The notes under the pieces are model-generated. The model was given only the letters and a program-made list of their open reading frames with translations, was not told where the DNA came from and searched no databases. From Streptomyces sp. KL109B (GTDB lineage: Bacteria > Actinomycetota > Actinomycetes > Streptomycetales > Streptomycetaceae), in assembly GCF_030766935.1 (NCBI RefSeq), contig NZ_JASERL010000006.1:434001-498000 (forward strand): a stretch of 64,000 bases of DNA, read 5' to 3'. Within the stretch, counting starts at the first letter, position 1. Each line of letters begins with the position of its first letter. The translations under genes were made by a program, and so were the position numbers. Shown one piece after another: positions 51,985 to 59,823 of the stretch.

Positions 51985-52630
51985 CCGGCGTGTTCCACAG
52001 CTCGTCGAGGGTCTCCTGGGTCGGCAGCGGTCCCGCGAGGCGTCCGCCCGGCTGGGCGAGCGCCGGGCCCAGCAATGACGTGAATCGCTGGGTGAGCTGC
52101 CCGGCCAGCGGTGCGGCGAGACCGGGCAGCGGGCGCGAGATGAGCGTCAGCAGAAGCAGTACGTCGACGTGGTTCACGTCGGCCTGCAACGCGCCCTCGG
52201 CGCGGGCCCGTTCGAGAAGCCGCGTCAGGGCGGCGAGGTACGCGTCGCGCGTGGCGTGCACCTCGTCCGTGGCGCGGAAGCGGCCCGCCGCGACGGGGAG
52301 CAGCCCCGCCGAGTGCGTGTCCACGCAGTGGTGCAGGACCCGGACGAGCGCCGTGTACGCGTCCGGCTCCTCGCGCAGCGCCGCCTCGACGGTGTCGGTG
52401 ACCTCCCGCATGACGTCGAGACAGACCTCGCGGATCAGGTCCTCGCGGGACGGGAAGCGCCGGTAGAGCGTGGCGATGCCCACTCCCGCCCGTTGCACGA
52501 CGAGGTCGAGCGGGGCCTCTGGGCCCACTTCCTGGAAGACGACCCTGGCCGCCGACAGCAGTCGCTGCCGCGCCTCCTCGCGGTAGCGCGGACCGTGGGT
52601 CTTGCCGATCTCAGAACGCGAAGCGGGCAT
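51962..52630 (-). CDS. TetR family regulator, module 1
   Basis: A 222-residue repressor. The helix-turn-helix is VVQRAGVGIATLYRRFPSRE, followed by IREVCLDVMREVTDTVEAAL. It is closely similar along its whole length to the regulator at 54188-55042 (RRAGVGIATLYRRFPTRE, REVCLDVMRDVTEEA, NHVDILLMLALISRPLPG versus NHVDVLLLLTLISRPLPG). It is divergent from an SDR gene over 150 bp that hold two operator sites. The same operator stands before the paralogue, so the two may cross-regulate. Confidence 0.9.
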   Translation of the reverse strand: MPASRSEIGKTHGPRYREEARQRLLSAARVVFQEVGPEAPLDLVVQRAGVGIATLYRRFPSREDLIREVCLDVMREVTDTVEAALREEPDAYTALVRVLHHCVDTHSAGLLPVAAGRFRATDEVHATRDAYLAALTRLLERARAEGALQADVNHVDVLLLLTLISRPLPGLAAPLAGQLTQRFTSLLGPALAQPGGRLAGPLPTQETLDELWNTPVSPADNA

Positions 52631-52663
52631 GGGAGGGCTCCCGGTGTCGGAGGGGCGGCCTTG

Positions 52664-52686
52664 TATCGAAGGGCAGCCCTCCGATA
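52664..52686. promoter_or_regulatory. Shared TetR operator site A
   Basis: Core TCGAAGGGCAGCCCTCCGA inside a 23-bp palindrome with 11-nt arms, one mismatch. It lies 34 bp before the TetR-1 start. It belongs to the four-copy family TCGRAGG-N5-CCTCCGA. Confidence 0.75.
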
Positions 52687-52700
52687 CTCTCCCGGAGTGT

Positions 52701-52723
52701 GATCGGAGGGAAGTCCTCCGATC
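52701..52723. promoter_or_regulatory. Shared TetR operator site B
   Basis: Core TCGGAGGGAAGTCCTCCGA, flanked by matching GA and TC. Its centre is 37 bp from that of site A and it lies 58 bp before the SDR start. Confidence 0.75.
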
Positions 52724-52780
52724 CAATTCGGTGTGCATGGCGCGGCCGTGCCCGTCCAAGTACCAAGGAGTCACACGACC

Positions 52781-53554
52781 ATGAGTACCTCCGCCGGCCG
52801 TCTTCTCGACGGCCGTACCGCCCTGGTCACCGGCGCCAGCCGAGGCATCGGCGCCGCGTGCGCGCGGGCGCTCGGCCGCGCCGGAGCCGCGGTCGCCGTC
52901 AACTACCTGAACAGCGCGGGCCCGGCCGGGCAAGTGGTCCGCGACATCGAGGAGTCGGGGTCCAAGGCGATCGCCGTGCGCGGCGACGCCAGTGACGCGG
53001 AGGCGGCGACCGCGCTCCACGAGGAGGTCGTCACCATGCTCGGCGACATCGACGTCCTGGTCTGCAATGCCGCCGGGTCCGCGGCCGCCGTGCACGGGTC
53101 CGTGGTCGAGGCGGGCGACATCATCGAGGGGCAGATCGTCACCCAGTTCCGCTCGACGATGCTGCTGTGCCGCCTCGTCGTCCCCGCCATGCGGGCCCGC
53201 AAGAGCGGCAGCATCGTGTTCATCGGCTCCACCGAGTCCCGGAGCAGCGCCCCGGCCGTCCCGCACGTGGCGGTCGCCAAGGCGACGCAGGACGCCCTGA
53301 TGCGGGTGCTCGCCGCCGAACTCGGGCCCGAGGGCATCCGGGTGAACACCGTCGCGCCGGGGCTCGTCCCCACGGACGGCAGCTCCGCCGCGATCACCCC
53401 GAGCGTCGTCGAGGCCGTCACCGGCAGCACGGCGCTGCGCCGGCTCGGTCAGGCCGAGGACGTGGGCGACGCGGTGCTTGCCCTCGCGAGCGACCTGAGC
53501 CGGCACATCACCGGGGCGTACGTGCCGGTCGACGGCGGCCTCGCGATGCACTGA
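52781..53554 (+). CDS. Atypical SDR lacking catalytic Tyr, module 1
   Basis: A 257-residue protein with the SDR Rossmann motif TGASRGIG and the usual NTVAPGLVPTDG. In the YxxxK position it reads VAVAK (PHVAVAKATQDALM), so the catalytic tyrosine is valine while the lysine stays. Ser in IGSTESRSS is kept. It is the same length as, and about 60-65 percent similar by eye to, the SDR at 56390-57163, which has isoleucine at that position. AAGGAG lies 10 nt before ATG 52781. It may bind a cofactor or ligand rather than catalyse standard dehydrogenation. Confidence 0.87.
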   Translation: MSTSAGRLLDGRTALVTGASRGIGAACARALGRAGAAVAVNYLNSAGPAGQVVRDIEESGSKAIAVRGDASDAEAATALHEEVVTMLGDIDVLVCNAAGSAAAVHGSVVEAGDIIEGQIVTQFRSTMLLCRLVVPAMRARKSGSIVFIGSTESRSSAPAVPHVAVAKATQDALMRVLAAELGPEGIRVNTVAPGLVPTDGSSAAITPSVVEAVTGSTALRRLGQAEDVGDAVLALASDLSRHITGAYVPVDGGLAMH

Positions 53555-53647
53555 GTTGATGAGTTAAGGACTGGCAAAGTCCGTTCCGGGCGAGCGGAGT
53601 TGGCTGCACACTGAATGCGCAGAATGCGACAGGTTCAGCCAATTTCG

Positions 53648-53667
53648 GACACCCTTGATCGGGTGTC
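53648..53667. promoter_or_regulatory. 20-bp palindrome before the HxlR gene
   Basis: Perfect 7-nt arms GACACCC and GGGTGTC with a 6-nt spacer, 20 bp before the HxlR start. A second pair, TTGGCTG and CAGCCAA, is at 53600-53606 and 53636-53642. Either could be the HxlR operator; the first may also form a 5'-end hairpin. Confidence 0.45.
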
Positions 53668-53687
53668 GTCCACGGGGAGGCATGGCT

Positions 53688-54125
53688 GTGAGTTCGGGTG
53701 CTGTCTCGCAAGAAGCCGTTGTGCGGCGCGATGTCCGTCCGGCCGGGGCCCAGCCCCGCTTGTCCACCGCACGCGCGCTGGTCGATGTCATCTCCGGCAA
53801 GTGGGACCTCGCCGTCATGATCGAACTGTGGCCGGAGAGCCGCAGGCACGCCGAACTCGGGCGTGCGACCGGCGTCGAGCGCAAGCAACTGACGCGGGTG
53901 CTGCGCCGGTTGGAGAGCTCCGGCCTGGTCGACCGCACGGTCGAGGCCGACAGCTCTCCCGTGCGGGTGCGCTACGGGCTGACCACCCGAGGGCGTGAAC
54001 TCCTGCGCGGCATAGACGAGGTGGCGCGCTGGTGGGCCGCCGGTGGCGGGGTGTCCGGGGGCGCGGTTCCCGGAGTCGGGGGCGCGGTTCCCGGGGTGGG
54101 GGCGGCGGCGAAGCTCTGCGGGTAG
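53688..54125 (+). CDS. HxlR/MarR-like winged-helix regulator with Gly/Val-rich tail
   Basis: A 145-residue regulator. The HxlR core is ALVDVISGKWDLAVMIELWP with RRHAELGRATGVERKQLTRV following. GTG 53688 has GGGGAGG 7 nt upstream; ATG 53682 is too close to that site. The last 25 residues are a low-complexity repeat (GGAVPGVGGAVPGVG). No conserved cysteine is seen in the sensor region, so it is not obviously a formaldehyde or redox sensor. It lies between the two TetR/SDR modules and is convergent with the second TetR. Confidence 0.82.
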   Translation: MSSGAVSQEAVVRRDVRPAGAQPRLSTARALVDVISGKWDLAVMIELWPESRRHAELGRATGVERKQLTRVLRRLESSGLVDRTVEADSSPVRVRYGLTTRGRELLRGIDEVARWWAAGGGVSGGAVPGVGGAVPGVGAAAKLCG

Positions 54126-54141
54126 GCGGCGCGGCGGTCGG

Positions 54142-54197
54142 CCGGTCACTCCCGGCCGGTTACTCCCTGCCGGTTACTCCCTGCCGGTCACTCCTTG
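54142..54197. repeat. Four tandem 14-bp repeats (CCGGTYACTCCCTG)
   Basis: Units start at 54142, 54156, 54170 and 54184. The two middle copies are identical, while the outer copies differ by two or three bases. The last unit includes the stop codon of the TetR-2 gene on the minus strand. It lies in the gap between the convergent HxlR and TetR-2 genes. Confidence 0.85.
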
Positions 54198-55042
54198 GGT
54201 GCGGCCCGGGCTGACCGCCTCGCCGCGTCCTTGCCCGTGCTCCCGCCCCGCGCCGCCGTCTTCCTCGGCGCCGCCTTGCCCGCCGCTGTCTTCTTCGGCG
54301 CCGCCTTGCTCCGGGCGCCGCGCGGCGGCTGCGCCCCGCCCGCCGCTGCCGTGACGTCACCGCCGTTCCACAGCGCGTCCAACGCGTCCTGGTCCAGGCG
54401 CGGTTCGGCGAGCTCCGCCGCGGCCTCCGCGCCCAACGCCGGTACGAGCAGGTCGAGATAGCGGTGGGCGAGCCGCTGGGCGAGGTCGGTGTCCGCGCCG
54501 GGCAGCGGGCGGGAGATCAGCGCCAGCATCAGCAGGATGTCCACGTGGTTGACCTGCGCCCGCAACGCCCCCTCGGCCCGTGCGCCGTCGAGGAGGCCGG
54601 AGAGCGCGTCGACGTACTCCGTCCGCGCCCGCAGCACCTCCTCCGTTTTCAGGAAGCGGCCCGCGGCCACGGGCAGCATGCCGGCCGCGTGCGTCGACAC
54701 GCAGTAGTGCAGCACGCGCACGAGGGCGCTCCACGCGTCGGCCTCCTCCCGCCCGGCGAGCGCCGCCTCCTCGGTGACATCGCGCATCACGTCGAGACAC
54801 ACCTCGCGCAACAGGTCCTCACGGGTCGGGAAGCGCCGGTAAAGCGTCGCGATGCCCACGCCCGCGCGGCGCGCGATGACCTCCAGGCGGGCGTCGTGCC
54901 CGTCCTCCTGGAAGACGAGCCGGGCGGCGTCGAGAATCCCCTGGCGCGCCTCGGCCCGGAACCGCGGGCCGCTCTGGGCGGCCGTGTCGTCGGCCGCGGG
55001 CGCGCCCGAGCGCGCTGCTGACGTGTGTGCATCGGTCGGCAT
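54188..55042 (-). CDS. TetR family regulator, module 2, with Lys/Ala/Pro-rich C-terminal tail
   Basis: A 284-residue repressor. The N-terminal 200 residues parallel the TetR at 51962-52630. The last 50 residues are a histone-H1-like tail with repeats such as KAAPKKTAAGKAAPRKTAAR, which the paralogue lacks. Such tails occur in Streptomyces nucleoid proteins (HupS) and would add non-specific DNA binding. It is divergent from the gene at 55176, with two copies of the shared operator in between. The start is fixed at 55042. Confidence 0.88.
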   Translation of the reverse strand: MPTDAHTSAARSGAPAADDTAAQSGPRFRAEARQGILDAARLVFQEDGHDARLEVIARRAGVGIATLYRRFPTREDLLREVCLDVMRDVTEEAALAGREEADAWSALVRVLHYCVSTHAAGMLPVAAGRFLKTEEVLRARTEYVDALSGLLDGARAEGALRAQVNHVDILLMLALISRPLPGADTDLAQRLAHRYLDLLVPALGAEAAAELAEPRLDQDALDALWNGGDVTAAAGGAQPPRGARSKAAPKKTAAGKAAPRKTAARGGSTGKDAARRSARAAPKE

Positions 55043-55057
55043 GCTGGAACCCCTTGT

Positions 55058-55076
55058 TCGGAGGGTGCCCCTCCGA
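55058..55076. promoter_or_regulatory. Shared TetR operator site C
   Basis: TCGGAGGGTGCCCCTCCGA, 16 bp before the TetR-2 start. Same TCGRAGG-N5-CCTCCGA family as the pair at 52664 and 52701. Confidence 0.75.
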
Positions 55077-55093
55077 TAGTCTGGCGGCAGAGT

Positions 55094-55112
55094 TCGGAGG
55101 ACAACCCTCCGA
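55094..55112. promoter_or_regulatory. Shared TetR operator site D
   Basis: TCGGAGGACAACCCTCCGA, its centre 36 bp from that of site C. Close to the start of the divergent DUF4097-like gene. Confidence 0.75.
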
Positions 55113-55175
55113 TCGTTTGACTCTACCGTGTCCGCGCCCCGAAGAGGAGATCGCGGGGGAGCGGACCTTCCCGGA

Positions 55176-56282
55176 ATGAGGACTGTGGTCATGGTGACTG
55201 TGGGGTCCGGAGCGCCGCGACGGGAGACATTCGCCCGTACCGAGCCGATTCAAGTGGACGCCGAATTGGGTGTGGGCGAGATCCGCGCCCGGCTGGCCGA
55301 TGTCTCCGAGGTGCTCGTCGAGGTGTGGGCCGGAGCGGGCTGGTACGCGGCGGCCCAGCCCGGCTGCCCGAACGGGGGCGTGTGGCCGCGCGGCGGCTAT
55401 CAGTGGGGCTGGCACCCGGGACACACGCCGGTGCCGCCGGTCCCCGGCGTTCCCGCGGTGCCGCCCGTGCCGTACGTTCCCGGGGTTCCGCCGGTGCCCG
55501 GGAGCGCGGGTGCGGCGGGCGCGCCCGGGGCGGCGGCGGGCTGGGCGTGGGCTCCGGGGCACGGCCCCATACCGCCGGGGCACGGCTACGCCCCCGGCTA
55601 CGGCGCGATCCCGCCCGGCCACGGCTACGTGCCCGGGTACGGGGCGGTGCCCGGCGGAGCCGTCCCCGCCGGGGAGACGGTGGCCGGGCTCGCGGATCTC
55701 GCCGTCTCCTTCGACGAGGCGGGCGGCCGCCTCCTGATCGGCGTACCGCAGGGGCATCCCCTGTGGAGCACCGCGCTCGCCGTCGACATCACCGTCCCGG
55801 CCCGCTCCCGCCTCAACCTCCGTACGGGAAGCGGCTCCATCGCCGTCGCGGGCACGGCCGCCGCCGCGTCGCTCACCACCGGGTCCGGCTCCCTCGACGT
55901 CGAGCGGTCCGAGGGGGACACGGCCTTGGACACCGGATCGGGCTCCATCGCGGCAGGCCATCTCCTCGGCAACGGCAGGCTGCGCACCGGCAGCGGTTCC
56001 GTGGGCGTCGGCACCGTGGAGGGCGAGGTCTCGGTGCAGGCCGGCACCGGTCAGATCGCCGTGGGCCGCCTGGCGTCCGGCGCCCTCGACGCGTTCACCT
56101 CCTCCGGGGAGATCCGGATCGGCGTGCGGGCCGGCGTCGCCGCCGAGGTCGACGCCCACTCCGGCTCCGGCGGCGTCCGCAACGACCTGGCCGACGCCCC
56201 CGCCCCGGCGGCCGGGACGCCGCCCGTGCGGGTGCGGGCCCGGACCGGTTCCGGGCGCGTCTGGATCGCCCGCGCCGCGTGA
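55176..56282 (+). CDS. DUF4097-like beta-repeat protein with Pro/Gly-rich repeats
   Basis: A 368-residue protein. Residues 25-70 are a short beta region (RTEPIQVDAELGVGEI). Residues about 85-165 are Pro/Gly/Tyr-rich, with three copies of the unit IPPGHGYxPGYGA. Residues about 170-368 are repeated beta strands of the form TGSGSIAVAG/TGSGSLDVER typical of DUF4097 adhesin-like beta-solenoids. No signal peptide is seen. Starts at 55176 (ATG) or 55191 (ATG, GAGG upstream) are possible. It shares the TetR-2 operator region and is followed by the second SDR. Confidence 0.72.
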   Translation: MRTVVMVTVGSGAPRRETFARTEPIQVDAELGVGEIRARLADVSEVLVEVWAGAGWYAAAQPGCPNGGVWPRGGYQWGWHPGHTPVPPVPGVPAVPPVPYVPGVPPVPGSAGAAGAPGAAAGWAWAPGHGPIPPGHGYAPGYGAIPPGHGYVPGYGAVPGGAVPAGETVAGLADLAVSFDEAGGRLLIGVPQGHPLWSTALAVDITVPARSRLNLRTGSGSIAVAGTAAAASLTTGSGSLDVERSEGDTALDTGSGSIAAGHLLGNGRLRTGSGSVGVGTVEGEVSVQAGTGQIAVGRLASGALDAFTSSGEIRIGVRAGVAAEVDAHSGSGGVRNDLADAPAPAAGTPPVRVRARTGSGRVWIARAA

Positions 56283-56389
56283 CGCGAAGCCCCCGCACAC
56301 CCCGGCGAAGCGTCGGCGGGGCCTCACCCGCCACCGCTCAAGACACCCTCCGTTCAAGAAACCCACCGCTCAAGAATGGGAGCCCTTCG

Positions 56390-57163
56390 GTGAACGACAC
56401 TGTCGGCCGCCTCCTCGAAGGCCGTACCGCCCTCGTGACCGGCGGCAGCCGCGGCATCGGTGCCGCGACCGCCCGCGCCCTGGGCCGCAACGGCGCCTCG
56501 GTGGCCGTCAACTACCTCTCCAACCGGCAGGCCGCGACCGATGTCGTGCACAGCATCGAGCTCGACGGATCCAAGGCGGTGGCCGTGCAGGGCGACGTCT
56601 GCGATCCGCACCAGGCCGCCGAACTCGTCTGGCAGGCGGGCGAGTTGCTCGGCGACATCGAGATCCTGGTGTGCAACGCGGTCGGCGGTCCGCCGGTCTT
56701 CCGCGGCACCGCGCTCGACTCCGGACACGAGATCCAGGCCAGGGCCGACGCCCAGCTCCGCGCCACCCTGAACGTGTGCCGGCTCGTCGCCCCCGCGATG
56801 CGCGCCGCGCGCAGCGGCAGCATCGTCTTCGTCGGCTCCAGCGAGTCCCGCAGCAGCGGACCCGTCGTCGCCGACATCGCCGTCGCCAAAGCGGCGCAGG
56901 ACGCCCTGATGTGCGTACTCGCCGCCGAGTTGGGGCCCGCGGGGGTGCGGGTCAACACCGTGGCGCCCGGCTTCGTCCCGACCGACGGCAGCGCCGCCTC
57001 CGGGCGGCCCGCCCTGCTCGACGCGCTCATCGAGGCGACGCCGCTGCGCCGCATCGCCCAGGCCGAGGACGTCGCCGATGCCATCGTGGCGCTCTCCAGC
57101 GATCTGACCCGCCACATCACCGGTGCCTATCTGCCCGTGGACGGAGGCCAGATCATGCACTGA
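56390..57163 (+). CDS. Atypical SDR lacking catalytic Tyr, module 2
   Basis: A 257-residue SDR. The Rossmann motif is TGGSRGIG. In the active-site helix the sequence is ADIAVAKAAQDALM, so the catalytic Tyr is Ile and the Lys is kept. The Ser region is VGSSESRSS. It is closely related to the SDR at 52781 and of identical length. Start GTG 56390 has GGGAG 8 nt upstream. It follows the DUF4097-like gene at 108 bp on the same strand, so they are probably co-controlled by TetR-2. It stands just before the type III polyketide synthase gene. Confidence 0.87.
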   Translation: MNDTVGRLLEGRTALVTGGSRGIGAATARALGRNGASVAVNYLSNRQAATDVVHSIELDGSKAVAVQGDVCDPHQAAELVWQAGELLGDIEILVCNAVGGPPVFRGTALDSGHEIQARADAQLRATLNVCRLVAPAMRAARSGSIVFVGSSESRSSGPVVADIAVAKAAQDALMCVLAAELGPAGVRVNTVAPGFVPTDGSAASGRPALLDALIEATPLRRIAQAEDVADAIVALSSDLTRHITGAYLPVDGGQIMH

Positions 57164-57415
57164 CACGTCGGCCCTTTTGGGCGATCCTTTCCCGTCACCG
57201 GAATTTAATGAGCGCGGAGGAGCGGCTGCGGCATGCCTTTTCCGGTGGGGTGTGCCGCTATACCGTACCGATGTTTTCCCCGCCGTAATGTGCGTGTAGT
57301 CAAAGGTGGCACGGCGGACAGTCGATGTCCCCTGGTGGCATCAAGTTCCCCCTTGCGGGCCTCCTTTGACGTTTGTTTCGCTAAGGCCACGGACGGACCG
57401 ATCAAGGAGACTGTC

Positions 57416-58513
57416 TTGGCCACCATTTGCAGGCCGGCGATAGCGGTGCCGGAGAATGTCATCACCATGGAAGAAACACTGGAGATGGCAGAAGAAGTCC
57501 ATGCCGGAAGCCGGCATCTGCCGCTCGCACTCCGCCTCATCACCAACACCGGAGTACGTAAACGGCACATCGTCCAGCCACTCGAACGCACCCTGGAACA
57601 CCCCGGGTTCGAGACCCGGAACAAGATCTACGAGCGCGAGGCCAAGCGCCGGGTGCCGCCGGTGATCCAACAGGCCCTCGCCAACGCCGAACTCACCGCG
57701 CGCGACATCGACGCGATCATCTACGTGTCGTGCACGGGCTTCATGATGCCGTCCATGACGGCCTGGCTCATCAACACGATGGGCTTTCGCACCGACACCC
57801 GCCAGATCCCCATCGCGCAGCTCGGCTGCGCGGCGGGGGCGGCCGCCATCAACCGCGCGCACGACTTCTGCACCGCCCACCCGCGCTCCAACGTCCTCAT
57901 CGTGGCCTGCGAGTTCTGCTCCCTGTGCTACCAGCCGACCGACGGCGACGTGGGCTCCCTGCTCTCCGACGGGCTCTTCGGCGACGCCGTCGGCGCGACC
58001 GTCGTGCGCGGCGAGGGCGGCACCGGGATCCGTGTGGAGCGCAACGAGGCGTACCTCATCCCGGACACCGAGGAATGGATCTCGTACGACGTCAAGAACA
58101 CCGGCTTCCACTTCCGCCTCGACAAGCGGGTGCCCGGCACGATGGAACCCCTCGCGCCCGTCCTCAAGGAGGTCGTGCAACGGCAGAACTGGGACGTGCG
58201 GAACCTCGACTTCTACATCATCCACGCGGGCGGACCCCGCATTCTCGACGACCTCTGCAAGTACCTCGGAGTCGCCCCGGAAGAATTCCGCTTCAGCCGC
58301 ACCACGCTCACCGAGTACGGAAACATAGCGAGCGCGGTGGTGCTCGATTCGCTGGCCCGGATGTTCGCCGAGAATGCCGTCACCGAAGGGGCCCGCGGGA
58401 TCATCGCCGGATTCGGCCCCGGTATCACCGCGGAAGTCGCCACGGGTTCCTGGACGGTGCACGAGCCGGAATTCCAATTCGGCGCCACCCTGCCCGAGGT
58501 GGCGGCCGTATGA
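57416..58513 (+). CDS. rppA: Type III polyketide synthase, RppA-type tetrahydroxynaphthalene synthase
   Basis: A 365-residue homodimeric enzyme expected to condense five malonyl-CoA into 1,3,6,8-tetrahydroxynaphthalene. The triad is Cys138 (AQLGCAAG), His270 (FYIIHAGGP) and Asn303 (TEYGNIAS), matching RppA numbering. Cys106, Cys168, Cys171 and Tyr224, which shape the RppA pocket, are present. Start TTG 57416 (with AAGGAG) fits the usual RppA N-terminus (ATICRPAIAVPE). A 252-bp, relatively AT-rich upstream region (57164-57415) presumably holds its promoter. It overlaps the cupin gene by 4 bp. Confidence 0.93.
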   Translation: MATICRPAIAVPENVITMEETLEMAEEVHAGSRHLPLALRLITNTGVRKRHIVQPLERTLEHPGFETRNKIYEREAKRRVPPVIQQALANAELTARDIDAIIYVSCTGFMMPSMTAWLINTMGFRTDTRQIPIAQLGCAAGAAAINRAHDFCTAHPRSNVLIVACEFCSLCYQPTDGDVGSLLSDGLFGDAVGATVVRGEGGTGIRVERNEAYLIPDTEEWISYDVKNTGFHFRLDKRVPGTMEPLAPVLKEVVQRQNWDVRNLDFYIIHAGGPRILDDLCKYLGVAPEEFRFSRTTLTEYGNIASAVVLDSLARMFAENAVTEGARGIIAGFGPGITAEVATGSWTVHEPEFQFGATLPEVAAV

Positions 58514-59025
58514 GCGTAGAAGGGCTCATCGTCCCGCCGGGGCAGGGAAAGAAACTCGTCACCAAGGCGCACGAGGTCACATTCAAAGTGACCGGCGAAC
58601 ATTCCAGGGCGGGATCCAGTTTCGAGGTCATCGTGCCGCCCGGATTCGACGTCGGCGCACACACGCACACGCGCAGCGAGGAACTCTTCTACGTCGTGGA
58701 GGGCGAGCTCGACATCCTCGCGTTCGAGCCGCGCGAGCGCGCAGGCCACTGGAGCACCTGGCAGTCGCCCTCCGGCGCCGAACCGGTCAGGGCGGGCGCG
58801 GGCAGCGTGCTCTTCGTGCCGCCCGGCTGCCCGCACGCCTTCGCCAACCGCACCGACACTCCGGTGAAGATGTTCTTCCAGGCCGCGCCGCCGCCCGACC
58901 ACGAGGCGTACTTCGAGCAACTCCTGGAGATCTTCGCGGCCGGCGGCGAGATCGACGCCGACGCCGTGCAGCGGCTGCGCGAGAAGTACGACATCCAACA
59001 GATCACGCCGCTGACCTACGGCTGA
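58510..59025 (+). CDS. Cupin quinone-forming monooxygenase, MomA-like
   Basis: A 171-residue single-domain cupin. The metal ligands are His51 and His53 (GAHTHTRSEELFYVVEGEL) and His109 (PPGCPHAFANR). A MomA-type cupin from Streptomyces oxidises tetrahydroxynaphthalene to the naphthoquinone flaviolin, and this gene overlaps rppA by 4 bp. The same reaction is the best assignment. The C-terminal helix (residues 140-171) is typical. I infer the function from context and fold, not from a diagnostic residue set. Confidence 0.83.
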   Translation: MSVEGLIVPPGQGKKLVTKAHEVTFKVTGEHSRAGSSFEVIVPPGFDVGAHTHTRSEELFYVVEGELDILAFEPRERAGHWSTWQSPSGAEPVRAGAGSVLFVPPGCPHAFANRTDTPVKMFFQAAPPPDHEAYFEQLLEIFAAGGEIDADAVQRLREKYDIQQITPLTYG

Positions 59026-59057
59026 TCCGCGGGCCGGACTCTCCGAAGGGCCACGTC

Positions 59058-59813
59058 ATGCCCCGTATCCTCGCGGTCTCCGGGTCCCTGCGCAGGGACT
59101 CCTTCAACACCCGTCTGCTCAAGGCCATCGAGCCCCTCGCCCCCGAGGGCATGGAGCTGGAGCGCTACGAAGGCCTCGCCGAAGTCCCCCTGTTCAACGA
59201 GGATGTGGACACGGATCCGGCGCTGCCCGCCGTGGCCCGCTGGCGCGAGGCGATCCGCCGCGCGGACGGAATCGTCATCGCCACGCCCGAGTACAACAAC
59301 TCGATACCCGGCGTCCTCAAGAACGCCGTCGACTGGGCGTCCCGCCCGCACGGCCGTGGCACGCTCACCGGCAAGGGTGTCTGCGTGCTCGTCGCCACCC
59401 TGGGCCGCGTGAAGGGGTTCCGCTGCCTCAGCGACACCAGCAGGATCCTGTCCGGACTCGGCAACCTGGTGATCGCCGAACCCGAAGTCGTGGTGTCCTC
59501 GGCGCCCAGCGCCCTGGTCACAAGACCCGACGGGGGAGTACGGCTCACCGACGGGACGGCCGCCGCGCTCATCACCATCCAGCTCGAAGCCCTCGCCGAC
59601 GTCATCAAGACGCAGGCCGCGACCGCGGCACGCGAAAGCATCGAGCGCAACCAACTCCTGCTGCACCGGCTGCAGTTCTACCCGTACGTCGTCCGTGCCC
59701 TCGCCGAGGGCGCCACCGACCGCACGGTCGTGGAACGGCTCACCGCGGCGGGCCTCGCGCCCGGCATCGTCACCGAATGGCTCGCCGAGGCACGCGACGC
59801 GCGGCGGCACTGA
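59058..59813 (+). CDS. NADPH-dependent FMN reductase with C-terminal extension
   Basis: A 251-residue flavodoxin-fold reductase. SGSLRRDSFNTRLLKAIEPL is the phosphate loop and TPEYNNSIPGVLKNAVDWAS the flavin-binding segment of the azoreductase/chromate reductase type. Residues about 185-251 form a helical tail not found in the usual 180-190-residue enzyme. It follows the cupin gene by 32 bp. In a naphthoquinone cluster it could reduce the quinone or supply reduced flavin to a later monooxygenase. Confidence 0.85.
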   Translation: MPRILAVSGSLRRDSFNTRLLKAIEPLAPEGMELERYEGLAEVPLFNEDVDTDPALPAVARWREAIRRADGIVIATPEYNNSIPGVLKNAVDWASRPHGRGTLTGKGVCVLVATLGRVKGFRCLSDTSRILSGLGNLVIAEPEVVVSSAPSALVTRPDGGVRLTDGTAAALITIQLEALADVIKTQAATAARESIERNQLLLHRLQFYPYVVRALAEGATDRTVVERLTAAGLAPGIVTEWLAEARDARRH

Positions 59814-59823
59814 CCGGCGTACG

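Noticed and set aside
57233..57415. N-terminal extension of the polyketide synthase up to an ATG at 57233
   Set aside because: The extra 61 residues match nothing in RppA, and a TTG with AAGGAG at 57416 gives the family N-terminus and the usual catalytic-residue numbering.
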